Source: Burkholderia lata
Lineage (GTDB): Bacteria; Pseudomonadota; Gammaproteobacteria; Burkholderiales; Burkholderiaceae
NCBI RefSeq assembly: GCF_000012945.1
Contig: NC_007511.1
Location: 992,001-1,056,000 of the forward strand
Direction of reading: 5' to 3'
Length of the DNA stretch: 64,000 nucleotides
Under the pieces are notes generated by a model, which worked only from the letters and a program-made list of their open reading frames with translations, was not told the DNA's origin and ran no database searches. A program made the translations under genes and the position numbers. Below, piece after piece: positions 52,963 to 62,190 of the stretch. Each line of letters starts with the position of its first letter. Position 1 is the stretch's first letter.

Positions 52963-54465
52963 ATGAGCACCACGAATTTCGTCGCCGTCAGCGACACCGT
53001 GCGCACCTTCGTTGCGCGCGACTTCGGCCTCTTCATCGACGGTGAAATGCAGCCCGCCCACGCGGCCGCGCGGCTCGACGTGTACGACCCCGCGACGGGC
53101 GAGCGGCTTGCGACGGTCGCGGACGCCGACGAGCGCGACGTCGATCGCGCGGTCGCCAGTGCGAAGCACGCATTCGACACCCGGGTGTGGAGCGGCCTGC
53201 GCCCGGCCGACCGCGAACGCATCCTGCTGAAACTCGCCGACCTGATCGAGCGCGACGCCGAAACGCTCGCGCAGCTCGAAACGCTGAACCAGGGCAAGTC
53301 GATCCACGTGTCGCGCGCGATCGAGGTCGGCGCAAGCGTCGAATACGTGCGCTACATGGCCGGCTGGGCGACCAAGATCACCGGCCAGACGCTCGACGTG
53401 TCGATCCCGTTTCCGCCCGGCGCGCGCTATACGGCCTATACGCGCAAGGAGCCGGTCGGCGTGGTCGCCGCGATCGTGCCGTGGAATTTCCCGCTGATGA
53501 TCGCGGTGTGGAAGCTGATCCCGGCGCTCGCGGCCGGCTGCACGATCGTGCTGAAGCCGTCGCCGGAAACGCCGCTCACCGCGCTGCGCCTGGCCGAACT
53601 TGCGCTCGAAGCCGGCGTGCCGCCCGGCGTGTTCAACGTCGTCACCGGCGGCCGCGTGTGCGGTGCCGCACTCGCGAGCCACCCGTCGATCGCGAAGATC
53701 TCGTTCACGGGCTCGACCGCGACCGGCAAGCTGGTCGGCGCGGCGGCCGTGCAGAACATGACGCGCTTCTCGCTCGAGCTCGGCGGCAAGAACCCGATCG
53801 TGATGCTCGACGACATCGACGTTGCACAGGCGCTCGATGGCGTCGCCGCCGGCGCGTTCTTCAACCAGGGGCAGGTGTGCGCGGCCGCATCGCGCATCTA
53901 TGTGCACCGCAGCAAGTTCGCGCAGCTTGCGGATGGCCTCGCGGGCGTCGCGCAATCGATGAAACTCGGCGCGGGCCTCGACACGACCGCGCAGATCAAC
54001 CCGCTGGTTTCCGCGCACCATCGCGACAAGGTCGTCCAGCACATCGAAGGCGCGCGCCGCGCGGGCCTGACGTTCCTCGCGGGCGGCACGCCGGCCGACG
54101 ACCTGCCCGGCTACTACGTGAAGCCGGCGGTGATCGCCGATCCGCATCCGGACAGCGCGATCGTGCGCGACGAAGTGTTCGGCCCGGTGATCGTCGTCGT
54201 GCCGTTCGACGACGCGGCCGATGCGGTGCGCCTCGCGAACGCGTCGCCGTACGGCCTCGCCGCGAGCATCTGGAGCAACGACCTGAAGCGCGTGATGAAC
54301 CTCGTGCCGCAGATCGAGGCCGGCACCGTGTGGGTGAACTGCCATATCCCGCTCGACCCGTCGATGCCGTTCGGCGGCTACAAGCAATCGGGCATCGGCC
54401 GCGAATTCGGCCAGTACGCGATCGAAGGCTTCACCGAAACCAAATCCGTCTGCATCGCGCACTGA
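52963..54465 (+). CDS. Aldehyde dehydrogenase
   Basis: 500 residues. Catalytic Cys306 (FFNQGQVCAAASR) and Glu272 (LELGGKNP) are in place, as are the NAD-binding PWNFPLMIAVWKLIPALAAGCTIVLKPS and TGSTATGK. It resembles enzymes for aromatic or amino aldehydes, such as phenylacetaldehyde or aminobutyraldehyde dehydrogenases. It should oxidise the aldehyde made by the adjacent aminotransferase. Confidence 0.9.
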   Translation: MSTTNFVAVSDTVRTFVARDFGLFIDGEMQPAHAAARLDVYDPATGERLATVADADERDVDRAVASAKHAFDTRVWSGLRPADRERILLKLADLIERDAETLAQLETLNQGKSIHVSRAIEVGASVEYVRYMAGWATKITGQTLDVSIPFPPGARYTAYTRKEPVGVVAAIVPWNFPLMIAVWKLIPALAAGCTIVLKPSPETPLTALRLAELALEAGVPPGVFNVVTGGRVCGAALASHPSIAKISFTGSTATGKLVGAAAVQNMTRFSLELGGKNPIVMLDDIDVAQALDGVAAGAFFNQGQVCAAASRIYVHRSKFAQLADGLAGVAQSMKLGAGLDTTAQINPLVSAHHRDKVVQHIEGARRAGLTFLAGGTPADDLPGYYVKPAVIADPHPDSAIVRDEVFGPVIVVVPFDDAADAVRLANASPYGLAASIWSNDLKRVMNLVPQIEAGTVWVNCHIPLDPSMPFGGYKQSGIGREFGQYAIEGFTETKSVCIAH

Positions 54466-54537
54466 CGCGCGGCGCCAACGACGAAAACCTCGGACCTCGG
54501 CCAACGAGGTTCAAACGATCCGACAGTGGAGACTGCA

Positions 54538-55878
54538 ATGAGCTACAACGAAGCGAAATTCTGGCATCCGATGGTGCACCCGAACGAGATGAAGCAACGC
54601 AAGCCGATCCGCATCGTGCGCGGCGACGGCTGCTATGTGTTCGATGAAGAGGGGCGGAAACTCGTCGACGGCGTCGCGGGCCTGTGGAACGTGAACGTCG
54701 GCCACAACCGCCAGGAAGTGAAGGACGCGATCGTGCGCCAGCTCGACGAACTCGAATACTTCCAGCTGTTCGACGGCATTTCGCATCCGCGCGCGGAAGA
54801 GCTGTCGAAGAAGGTGATCGACATGCTCGAGCCGGAAGGCATGCGTCGCGTGCTGTACAGCTCGGGCGGCTCCGATTCGATCGAGACCGCGCTGAAAATT
54901 GCGCGCCAATACTGGAAGGTGCGCGGCCAGGCCGACCGCACCAAGTTCATCTCGCTGAAGCAGGGCTATCACGGCACGCACTTCGGCGGTGCGTCGGTGA
55001 ACGGCAACACGGTGTTCCGCCGCAACTACGAGCCGAACCTGCCGGGTTGCTTCCACGTCGAGACGCCGTGGCTGTACCGCAACCCGTTCACGCAGGATCC
55101 GGAGGAACTCGGCCGGATCTGCGCGGAAATGCTGGAGCGCGAGATCCAGTTCCAGAGCCCCGACACGGTCGCCGCGTTCATCGCGGAGCCGATCCAGGGC
55201 GCGGGCGGCGTGATCGTGCCGCCGGCCAACTACTGGCCGCTCGTGCGCGAGGTGTGCGACCGTTACGGCGTGCTGCTGATCGCCGACGAGGTCGTGACGG
55301 GCTTCGGCCGCAGCGGCAGCATGTTCGGCAGCCGCGGCTGGGGCGTGCGCCCGGACATCATGTGTCTCGCGAAGGGGATCTCGTCGGGCTACGTGCCGCT
55401 CGGCGCGACGGTCGTGAACGCGCGGATCGAGGACGCGTTCGCCGCGAACGCCGATTTCGGCGGCGCGATCATGCACGGCTATACGTACGCGGGCCACCCG
55501 GTCGCCTGCGCGGCCGCGATCGCGAGCCTCGACATCGTCGTGAAGGAAGACCTGCCGGCGAACGCGGCGAAGCAGGGCGCGTATCTGCTCGAAGCGCTGA
55601 AGCCGTTCGCGGAACGCTTCGCGGCAGTTGGCGAGGTGCGCGGCAAGGGGCTGATGCTCGCGCTCGACCTGGTTGCGAACAAGGACACGCGCGAGCCGAT
55701 CGACCCGCTGTCCGGCTATGCGAACGCGGTCGCGGAAGTCGCGCGCGAGAACGGCGTGCTGGTGCGCCCGGTCGGCACGAAGATCATCCTGTCGCCGCCG
55801 CTCGTGATCCAGCGCGAGCAGCTCGACCGGATCGTCGACGCTCTGGCGGCGGGCTTCGAGGCCGTGCCGTTCGCGTGA
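54538..55878 (+). CDS. Class III aminotransferase (omega-transaminase type)
   Basis: 446 residues from ATG 54538, preceded by TGGAG; GTG 54526 is a weaker start. PLP-binding Lys279 (CLAKGISSGYVPLGA), the Asp in IADEVVTGFGRSG, and the phosphate-binding GGSDSIETALKIARQYW. The class removes a terminal amino group from amines or omega-amino acids such as putrescine, beta-alanine or GABA, giving an aldehyde. It is 72 bases after the aldehyde dehydrogenase gene, forming one pathway with it. Confidence 0.92.
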   Translation: MSYNEAKFWHPMVHPNEMKQRKPIRIVRGDGCYVFDEEGRKLVDGVAGLWNVNVGHNRQEVKDAIVRQLDELEYFQLFDGISHPRAEELSKKVIDMLEPEGMRRVLYSSGGSDSIETALKIARQYWKVRGQADRTKFISLKQGYHGTHFGGASVNGNTVFRRNYEPNLPGCFHVETPWLYRNPFTQDPEELGRICAEMLEREIQFQSPDTVAAFIAEPIQGAGGVIVPPANYWPLVREVCDRYGVLLIADEVVTGFGRSGSMFGSRGWGVRPDIMCLAKGISSGYVPLGATVVNARIEDAFAANADFGGAIMHGYTYAGHPVACAAAIASLDIVVKEDLPANAAKQGAYLLEALKPFAERFAAVGEVRGKGLMLALDLVANKDTREPIDPLSGYANAVAEVARENGVLVRPVGTKIILSPPLVIQREQLDRIVDALAAGFEAVPFA

Positions 55879-55930
55879 TGGCGTGATCGCGTGACGGCAC
55901 GCCGGCGGCGGGCAGCGCGGCTGCCGCCGG

Positions 55931-55946
55931 TTTGCCGATTTGCGCT
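55931..55946 (+). promoter_or_regulatory. Regulon motif copy C, before the APC permease gene
   Basis: TTTGCCGATTTGCGCT, the clearest copy, followed by ATGACCGG. It is 170 bases before the permease start and includes the TTTGC-N3-TTTGC direct repeat. Confidence 0.75.
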
Positions 55947-56115
55947 ATGACCGGATTATTTTGCCTGCGTATTTTTTCGACATCGGATCGAGTTGTGATC
56001 GACAAGGGGCCCGGGAATCGAAGCGCTTGAGCGCCGCTCCGGGCCGACCGCATAGCCATGGAACCCCGGCCGCCGACGAAGCGGCGGCCGGGGTCGACAC
56101 AGGAAGGAGACAAGG

Positions 56116-57618
56116 ATGTCGGGATGGTCTGGAGTTACCGGCGCAGCGGGCGATACGCCCGGCGGCACGCCGGCTGAAGCGGGCGGCGGCACGGCGCTGA
56201 AGGCGGGTGCGGTCGGTTTTCCGACCGCGCTGGCGAGCGCCGTCGGCCTCATCATGGCAAGCCCGGTGATTCTCACCGCGACGTCGGGCTTCGGAATGGG
56301 CGGCTGGGCGTTCGCGGTCGCGATGATCATCGCGTTCGTGATGATGCAGGCGCAGGCGACGACCTTCTCCGAAGCCGCCGCGATGCTGCCCACGGCCGGC
56401 TCGGTTTACGATTACCTGTCGTGCGGGCTCGGCCGCTTCTGGGCGATCACCGGCACGATCTCCGCGTATTTCCTCGTGCACGTGTTCGCCGGCACGGCGG
56501 AGACGATCCTGAGCGGCATCATGGCGCTCGTCAACTTCGAATCGCTGAATGCCGCGTTCGAGAAGCACAACAGCTCGTGGCTCGTCGGTGTCGGCCTCGT
56601 CGTCACGTTCGCGATCACCAACATCATCGGCATCAAGGTGTTCAGCAAGCTCGAGATCGTGCTGACGGCCGGCATGTGGCTGTCGCTGATGATCTTCGGG
56701 ATTCTCGGGCTCGCGGCCGCGCCGGCCGTGCACCTCGACGGCTGGTTTGGCGGCTCGGAAGTCGGCACGTCGATTCCGGCCGTGCTGTCGCTGGTCGGGA
56801 TGGCGATGTTCATGTTCGTCGGCTGCGAGTTCGTCACGCCGCTCGCGCCGGAAATGAAGTCGCCGGGCAAGACGATCCCGCGCGCGATGGCGCTGGGCCT
56901 CGTCGGCGTCGCGATCTGCATGTTCCTGTACGGCGCGGCGATCCGCCGCCAGGTCGCGAACGTGCCGGTGAGCCCCGACGGCCTCACGCACCTGCTCGAC
57001 ACACCGGGCGCGATTCCCGCGTTCGCGCTGCAGGTGCTCGGGCCCTTCGGCCGCATCTGGTTCGGCATCGCGTTCCTGTGCGCGGGCGCCGCGACGATCA
57101 ACACGCTGATGGCCGGGCTGCCGCGCATCCTGTACGGGATGGCGATCGACGGGGCGCTGCCGCGCTGCTTCGCGTACCTGCATCCGCGCTTCAAGACGCC
57201 GGTGGTCGGCATCGTTGCCGCGGCGATCGTGCCGATCTTCCACGCGTGGCTGATCAACGGCAATCTCGACAGCATCCTGCACCTCGTGCTGGCCGCGACC
57301 TGCGCGTGGGGCACCGCGTACCTGCTCGTCACCGCGTCGGTCGTGATGCTGCGGATTCGCCGCCCGGACCTGCCGCGCCCGTACCGTTCGCCGCTGTTCC
57401 CGCTGCCGCAGATCGTGTCGAGCGTCGGCATCGTCCTGGCGATCTGGTACATCACGCCGCCAGGCATGAACGCGCGCGACATCTACGTGCCGTTCGGCGC
57501 GATGCTCGGGCTTACCGCGCTGTACGCACTGTTCTGGACGCTCGTCGTGCAGCGCCAGCATCCGTTCAAGCCGGTGCCGGTCGAGGAAGTGCTGCGCAAC
57601 GAGCACGTCGCATCGTGA
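56116..57618 (+). CDS. APC superfamily amine/amino acid permease
   Basis: 500 residues, about twelve membrane helices. SAVGLIMASPVILTATSGFGMGGWAFAVAMIIAFV and SEAAAMLPTAGSVYDYLSCGLGRFWAITG are typical of the APC family. AGGAAGGAGA precedes the ATG. Its job is probably uptake of the amine or amino acid used by the aminotransferase and dehydrogenase. The stop overlaps the next gene's GTG start. Confidence 0.9.
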   Translation: MSGWSGVTGAAGDTPGGTPAEAGGGTALKAGAVGFPTALASAVGLIMASPVILTATSGFGMGGWAFAVAMIIAFVMMQAQATTFSEAAAMLPTAGSVYDYLSCGLGRFWAITGTISAYFLVHVFAGTAETILSGIMALVNFESLNAAFEKHNSSWLVGVGLVVTFAITNIIGIKVFSKLEIVLTAGMWLSLMIFGILGLAAAPAVHLDGWFGGSEVGTSIPAVLSLVGMAMFMFVGCEFVTPLAPEMKSPGKTIPRAMALGLVGVAICMFLYGAAIRRQVANVPVSPDGLTHLLDTPGAIPAFALQVLGPFGRIWFGIAFLCAGAATINTLMAGLPRILYGMAIDGALPRCFAYLHPRFKTPVVGIVAAAIVPIFHAWLINGNLDSILHLVLAATCAWGTAYLLVTASVVMLRIRRPDLPRPYRSPLFPLPQIVSSVGIVLAIWYITPPGMNARDIYVPFGAMLGLTALYALFWTLVVQRQHPFKPVPVEEVLRNEHVAS

Positions 57619-58202
57619 AGCTCGCACTCACCCGCTGGCGCGCGGCGCCCGATGCGCCGCCGCCCGGCCATCGACCCGGTGCGATCGCCGCGCGCGTGCT
57701 GGCCGACCTGCGCGCCGAGCGCGATGCCGACGGGGCCGGTGGTCTGACGGCCCGGCTGCCGAACGGCGTGCGCGTGAGCATGGAAGAGCGGGTCGACCGC
57801 CAGTTCCTGATGCATACGGTCAGCGTGAAGGTGGCGGCCACCGTGTGCGGCCCGGCCGTGCAGGGCAGCGCGCGCGTGCGCCAGACCGGCTGGCTGCGCA
57901 GCACGGGTATCGACGCGGTGGCCGTGCCGGGATGTGACCCCGGATTTGTCGACACGCTGGCCGCGCTGGTGGCAGAGCCGTCGCTGGCCGACGCGCTGCG
58001 GCCGCTGCACCTGACCGATTGCACGATCGACGCGCACGATGGCCGCTGGACGCTCGCGATCGTGCCGTTCGGCGGCAGCGAGGTCGTGAACCGGATGCCG
58101 TCGTTCCGCCGCTACGTCCGCCTGACGGGCGAGCAGGCCGCCGCGCTGTCGGCGGCCTGTCTTGCGTTCGAAACCGCACTACGCAGGATTTTGCACGGGT
58201 AA
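57615..58202 (+). CDS. DUF3156 family protein
   Basis: 195 residues, starting at GTG 57615 within GTGA that overlaps the permease stop. The sequence GVRVSMEERVDRQFLMHTVSVKV and CDPGFVDTLAALVAEPSLADALRPLHLTDCTIDAHDGRWTLAIVPFGGSEVVNRMPSFRRYV fit DUF3156, which commonly lies next to amino acid permease genes. No function known. Coupled translation suggests it works with the permease. Confidence 0.82.
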   Translation: MKLALTRWRAAPDAPPPGHRPGAIAARVLADLRAERDADGAGGLTARLPNGVRVSMEERVDRQFLMHTVSVKVAATVCGPAVQGSARVRQTGWLRSTGIDAVAVPGCDPGFVDTLAALVAEPSLADALRPLHLTDCTIDAHDGRWTLAIVPFGGSEVVNRMPSFRRYVRLTGEQAAALSAACLAFETALRRILHG

Positions 58203-58265
58203 GCTGTGGCGTTGCGCGCCGGGGGAGCCCGGCGGCCGCGTTTAGGGGTTTTACCGGAGATGCCG

Positions 58266-59204
58266 ATGCTGTTCCAGTCACGCTCACACGAAGACGTGCA
58301 CGATCACGGGCTCGCGATCGCGGGCTGGCATCAGGTCTACCGCCAGATGACGCCGGGCCGCTTCAAGGGCACCGTCACGCAGGTGCTGTACGACGATTTC
58401 CACTTCTTCCGCGAAACGACCAACCGGCGCGTCGCGCAAACCGGGCTCGCGCCGGCCGGGCGCACGTCGCTCGCGGTGCCGCTGTCCGTGCCGCTCGCCG
58501 GCACGTTCCAGGGCCAGCCCGTCGACGGCTATGCGCTGCTCGCGCTGCGCGCCGGCGAGGATTTCGAATTCCACACGCCGGAAGGGATGGGGCTCGTCGG
58601 GATCAGCGCGGCGTCCGACATGGTCGACGAGCTGTGCGAAGCCGAATTCGGCGCATCCGGCGCACGCAAGCTGCGCCACGTGACGCGGCTGTCCGACGAG
58701 CAGGGCGTCGCGCTCGGCGTACGGCTGTCGGCGCTGATCGACGACGCGCAGCGCAATCCGGGCCACCTCGAATACGCGGCCACCCGCAAGATGTTCCGCG
58801 ACGCGATGCTCGGCATGTTCCTCGACGCGCTCGAGCAGGGCATCGGCGTCGAGCGCCGCGACATCACGCACGCCACCTACAGCGACATCGTGAGCCGTTG
58901 CGAGAAGCATCTGCGCGACCGGCCAGAAGAACCCGTCACCGTGCTCGAACTGTGCCGCGCGCTGCGCTGCAGCCGCCGCACGCTGCAAACGAGTTTTCAA
59001 CGCGTAGCCGACGTCACGCCGGTCGGCTATCTGCGCACGATCCGGCTGAACGCGGTGCGCCGCATGCTGCGGACGACGTCCGTGCAGCAGCTCGGCGTCG
59101 GCGAGGCCGCCGCGAGCTGGGGTTTCACGCACCTCGGCTATTTCGCGCGCGAGTATCGCGACCTGTTCGGCGAGCTGCCGTCGCAGACAACGCGCCCCGA
59201 ATGA
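58266..59204 (+). CDS. EutR-like AraC family regulator
   Basis: 312 residues from ATG 58266 with GGAG six bases upstream. The C-terminal domain (LELCRALRCSRRTLQTSFQRVADVTPVGYLRTIRLNAVRRML) is AraC-type, and the N-terminal domain starting DVHDHGLAIAGWHQVYRQMTPGRFKG resembles EutR, the ethanolamine operon activator. It may bind the regulon motif, whose direct-repeat form fits AraC proteins. The operon order then is permease, DUF3156, regulator. Confidence 0.87.
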   Translation: MLFQSRSHEDVHDHGLAIAGWHQVYRQMTPGRFKGTVTQVLYDDFHFFRETTNRRVAQTGLAPAGRTSLAVPLSVPLAGTFQGQPVDGYALLALRAGEDFEFHTPEGMGLVGISAASDMVDELCEAEFGASGARKLRHVTRLSDEQGVALGVRLSALIDDAQRNPGHLEYAATRKMFRDAMLGMFLDALEQGIGVERRDITHATYSDIVSRCEKHLRDRPEEPVTVLELCRALRCSRRTLQTSFQRVADVTPVGYLRTIRLNAVRRMLRTTSVQQLGVGEAAASWGFTHLGYFAREYRDLFGELPSQTTRPE

Positions 59205-59260
59205 CGCACGCGCGCCGCAACGGCGCTGTTGGGCACGGTCGCGGGCAACGCGTGCGACTG

Positions 59261-59276
59261 TTTGCCGATTTGCGAT
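59261..59276 (+). promoter_or_regulatory. Regulon motif copy D, before the porin gene
   Basis: TTTGCCGATTTGCGAT, followed by AGAGG, about 96 bases before the porin start. It is identical to copy C except for the penultimate base. Confidence 0.7.
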
Positions 59277-59371
59277 AGAGGTCCTGAATTTTCGCTGGAT
59301 AGAGTCCTGTCACCCATATCGATAACCCCATCGATCTGCACTGCGAATCGATGACAACAGAGGGGCGGGAC

Positions 59372-60580
59372 ATGAAGATCGGACGACGACTGGCCGCGGC
59401 TGCGGCGACGCTGGGTTGCATGCACGCACACGCGCAGACCACGGGCAGCGTGACGCTGTACGGCACCGTGGACACCGGCATCATCTACTCGACGAACCAG
59501 CAGTTCACGCGCGCCGACGGCAGCACCGGCGGCGGCCATGCGTGGCAGATGGGCGGCGGCAACCTCGTGCCGTCGCGCTTCGGCTTCCAGGGCGCCGAGC
59601 CGCTCGGCGGCGGGCTCAATGCGGTGTTCACGCTCGAGCAGCAGTTCCTGTCGGCGAACGGGCAGGCGCTGCAGGGCGGCACGGCCTTCAGCCGGCAGGC
59701 GTGGGTCGGGCTGCGCCAGGACGGAATCGGCACGCTCGGCCTTGGCCGTCAATACGACTCGTACACCGACATGCTCGGCGCGTACGTGTCGAGCAACAAC
59801 TGGGCGACACCGTACGGCTCGCACCTCGGCGACGTCGACAACCTGAACGCCGCATTCAACTTCAACAACGCGGTGAAGTTCACCAGCGCCGATTTCAACG
59901 GCCTCACGTTCGGCGGCACGTTCAGCTTCGGCGGGCAGGCTGGCGACTTCTCCGCGAAGCGCGGCTATGCGGTGGCCGCGACGTACACGCGTGCGCCGGT
60001 CGCGTTCTCGGTCGGCTACCTCGACCTGCACCAGCCGCTCGACGCGGCGCTCGGCGGCGCGAGCGGCTATATCGGCGATTTCGCGTGCAGCAACCCGGGC
60101 GCGATGTACTGCCTGCTGCAGGACGCCGGCTCGATGCGCGCGTTCGGTGCGGGCGGATCGGTCACGTTCGGCGATGCGACGATCGCGCTCACCTACACGC
60201 ATACGCGCCTCGGCGACAGCCGCTATTTCTCGACCACCGCGCAGCCGCGCACGCAGGCGTTCACGTTCGACATCGGCGAATTGAACGCCACCTACATGTT
60301 CACGCCGGCGCTGCAGGGCGGCGTGGCCTATATCTTCAACGCCGCGCATACCGACGGGCGCGGCACGACGCGGTTCCACCAGGTGAACGTCGGCACGAAC
60401 TACAGCCTGTCGAAGCGCACGGCGCTGTATGCGGTCGCGATCGGCCAGATCGCGAGCGGGAAGGGGCTCGGCACCGACGCGGACGGCAACGCGGTGAACT
60501 ACGCGCAGATCCCGGTGCTCGCGAACAGCAACTCGAGCCGGCAACTGGCGGTGATGGCCGGGATTCGCGTGAACTTCTGA
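59372..60580 (+). CDS. Gram-negative porin (OpcP/Omp38 type)
   Basis: 402 residues. Signal peptide ends near HAHA-QT. SVTLYGTVDTGIIYSTNQ and RFGFQGAEPLGGGLNAVFTLEQQF are the conserved start of beta-proteobacterial 16-strand trimeric porins; the C-terminus LAVMAGIRVNF ends in Phe. It lies just after the EutR-like regulator and shares its motif, so it is probably the outer-membrane entry route for the same substrate. Confidence 0.92.
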   Translation: MKIGRRLAAAAATLGCMHAHAQTTGSVTLYGTVDTGIIYSTNQQFTRADGSTGGGHAWQMGGGNLVPSRFGFQGAEPLGGGLNAVFTLEQQFLSANGQALQGGTAFSRQAWVGLRQDGIGTLGLGRQYDSYTDMLGAYVSSNNWATPYGSHLGDVDNLNAAFNFNNAVKFTSADFNGLTFGGTFSFGGQAGDFSAKRGYAVAATYTRAPVAFSVGYLDLHQPLDAALGGASGYIGDFACSNPGAMYCLLQDAGSMRAFGAGGSVTFGDATIALTYTHTRLGDSRYFSTTAQPRTQAFTFDIGELNATYMFTPALQGGVAYIFNAAHTDGRGTTRFHQVNVGTNYSLSKRTALYAVAIGQIASGKGLGTDADGNAVNYAQIPVLANSNSSRQLAVMAGIRVNF

Positions 60581-60857
60581 CCGTCTGCGGCGCTGGCGCC
60601 AGTCCATCGATGGAAAGCGATGCTTGAAAAAATCGCCCGTATGCTTGACTGAACGGGCGAGATTGATGGAAACCCAATATCGCGAGCCATGGCGTGGAAG
60701 GTCGGGAGCGGTTTTCCCGCCATTTTCATCAGGTGCCGGATCGTTCTGTCCGGCGCACCTTCGCGTGTCCCGGATTGCCCGGCTTGCCGCTTGCCACAAT
60801 ACCTTCACGGTCGACGTGAACAATGGCGACGCTTCAGGCGACCCGACGTGTCGCCCG

Positions 60858-60877
60858 CGTTGCACACGTGTGCAACG
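60858..60877. promoter_or_regulatory. Perfect 20-bp palindrome before the ABC importer operon
   Basis: CGTTGCACACGTGTGCAACG is exactly self-complementary with a central CG. It ends 40 bases before the binding-protein start. LacI-family operators have such a form. No LacI gene is in this window; the regulator may be beyond the right edge. Confidence 0.75.
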
Positions 60878-60917
60878 AATGGTTGTCCCGCTACAAACGC
60901 CGATCGAGAGAGACCAC

Positions 60918-62156
60918 ATGACCCTGCTGAGCCGCCTGCGCGCGCTGTCCGCCGCCCTTGCGCTGTCCTTCGCCGCCACGCACGCCGTTGCCGCGGATCT
61001 CGTCATCGCAGGCCGCGACGACATCTACGGAAAGGGGCTGGCCGACGCCGTCGCCGGTTTCAACAAACTGCACCCGGGCACCGAAATCGAGCTGCTCAAG
61101 CTGCCGAACGCGAACCTGTACCAGAAGCTCAAGCTGTCGATGCGCGAAGGCACCGGCGCATACGACCTCGTGATGATGGACGACACGTGGGCGCCCGAAT
61201 TCATCGGCAACGGCTGGCTGAAGCCGCTGCCCGCGTCACTCGCGGATGCCGATCTCGTGCCGTCCACCGTCGCGCTCGGCCGCAACGCGGCCGGCGCGCT
61301 GTACGCGCTGCCGATCGTCGGCAACGTCGAGATGTTCGCGTACCGCAAGGACCTGCTCGCGAAGTACAAGCTGCAGCCGCCGCGTAACTGGGACGACGTG
61401 CTGAAGATCGCGCAGACCGTCGGCGGCGCGGACAAGAGCGTGTCGGGCGTCGTGTTCCGCGGCACGAAGGGCAACCCGGTCGTGACGGGCTTCCTGCCGA
61501 TCCTGTGGGCCTACGGCGGCGACGTGTTCGACCATGCCGGCAACGTGACGATCGATTCGCGCGAGGCGCAGGCCGCGCTGAAGACCTTCCTCGCGCTGAA
61601 GGCGTCGGCGCCGAAGGATGTCGACGTGTACGGCGCGGCGGAAGTACGCGATGCGCTGCAGCGCGGCACGGCCGCGCAGTCGATCGAGGTGTGGCCGGCG
61701 TGGGTGCCGGCGCTCGACGATCCGAAGCAGTCGCGCGTGGTCGGCCAGATCGCGCTGCAGCCGCCGCCGGGGCAGACCGCGGGCCCGGCGCCGATGCTCG
61801 GCATCTGGCAGATGGGCATTCCGAAGGACGCGCCGCACGCGAAGCTCGCGCAGGATTTCCTGGCTTACCTGACCGCGCGCGACACGCAGACGCGCCTTGC
61901 CGGCATCGGCATTCCTCCGACCCGCCGCAGCGTGTTCAACGATCCGGCGCTGGTGCGCCAGTACCGCTGGTATCCGGATCAGCTGAAGGCGCTCGAAGCC
62001 GGCCGTGCGCGGCCGCGCGTGAAGGACTGGCAGCAAGTCGAGAGCATTCTCGGCGACCAGCTGCAACTCGCGCTGACCGGGCAGGCCGCACCCGACGCCG
62101 CGCTGCGCCAGGCGCAGCAGAAGATCGCGCAGGCGACGGCCGCGGCCGGCAAGTGA
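60918..62156 (+). CDS. ABC transporter sugar-binding protein (family 1)
   Basis: 412 residues from ATG 60918, preceded by GAGAGAG. Signal peptide ends near HAVAA-DL. The body (FNKLHPGTEIELLKLPNANLYQKLKLSMREGTGAYDLVMMDDTWAPEF) is an extracellular solute-binding family 1 (MalE/UgpB type). Possible ligands are oligosaccharides, sugar alcohols or glycerol phosphate. First gene of a three-gene operon behind a palindromic operator. Confidence 0.88.
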   Translation: MTLLSRLRALSAALALSFAATHAVAADLVIAGRDDIYGKGLADAVAGFNKLHPGTEIELLKLPNANLYQKLKLSMREGTGAYDLVMMDDTWAPEFIGNGWLKPLPASLADADLVPSTVALGRNAAGALYALPIVGNVEMFAYRKDLLAKYKLQPPRNWDDVLKIAQTVGGADKSVSGVVFRGTKGNPVVTGFLPILWAYGGDVFDHAGNVTIDSREAQAALKTFLALKASAPKDVDVYGAAEVRDALQRGTAAQSIEVWPAWVPALDDPKQSRVVGQIALQPPPGQTAGPAPMLGIWQMGIPKDAPHAKLAQDFLAYLTARDTQTRLAGIGIPPTRRSVFNDPALVRQYRWYPDQLKALEAGRARPRVKDWQQVESILGDQLQLALTGQAAPDAALRQAQQKIAQATAAAGK

Positions 62157-62190
62157 CGGCTCGTCTCGAACTATCGCCGGGAATCAGCGC

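Noticed and set aside
59138..61024. 628-residue minus-strand frame opposite the porin gene
   Set aside because: Antisense shadow of the porin and binding-protein genes with Arg/Val/Ala/Glu bias.
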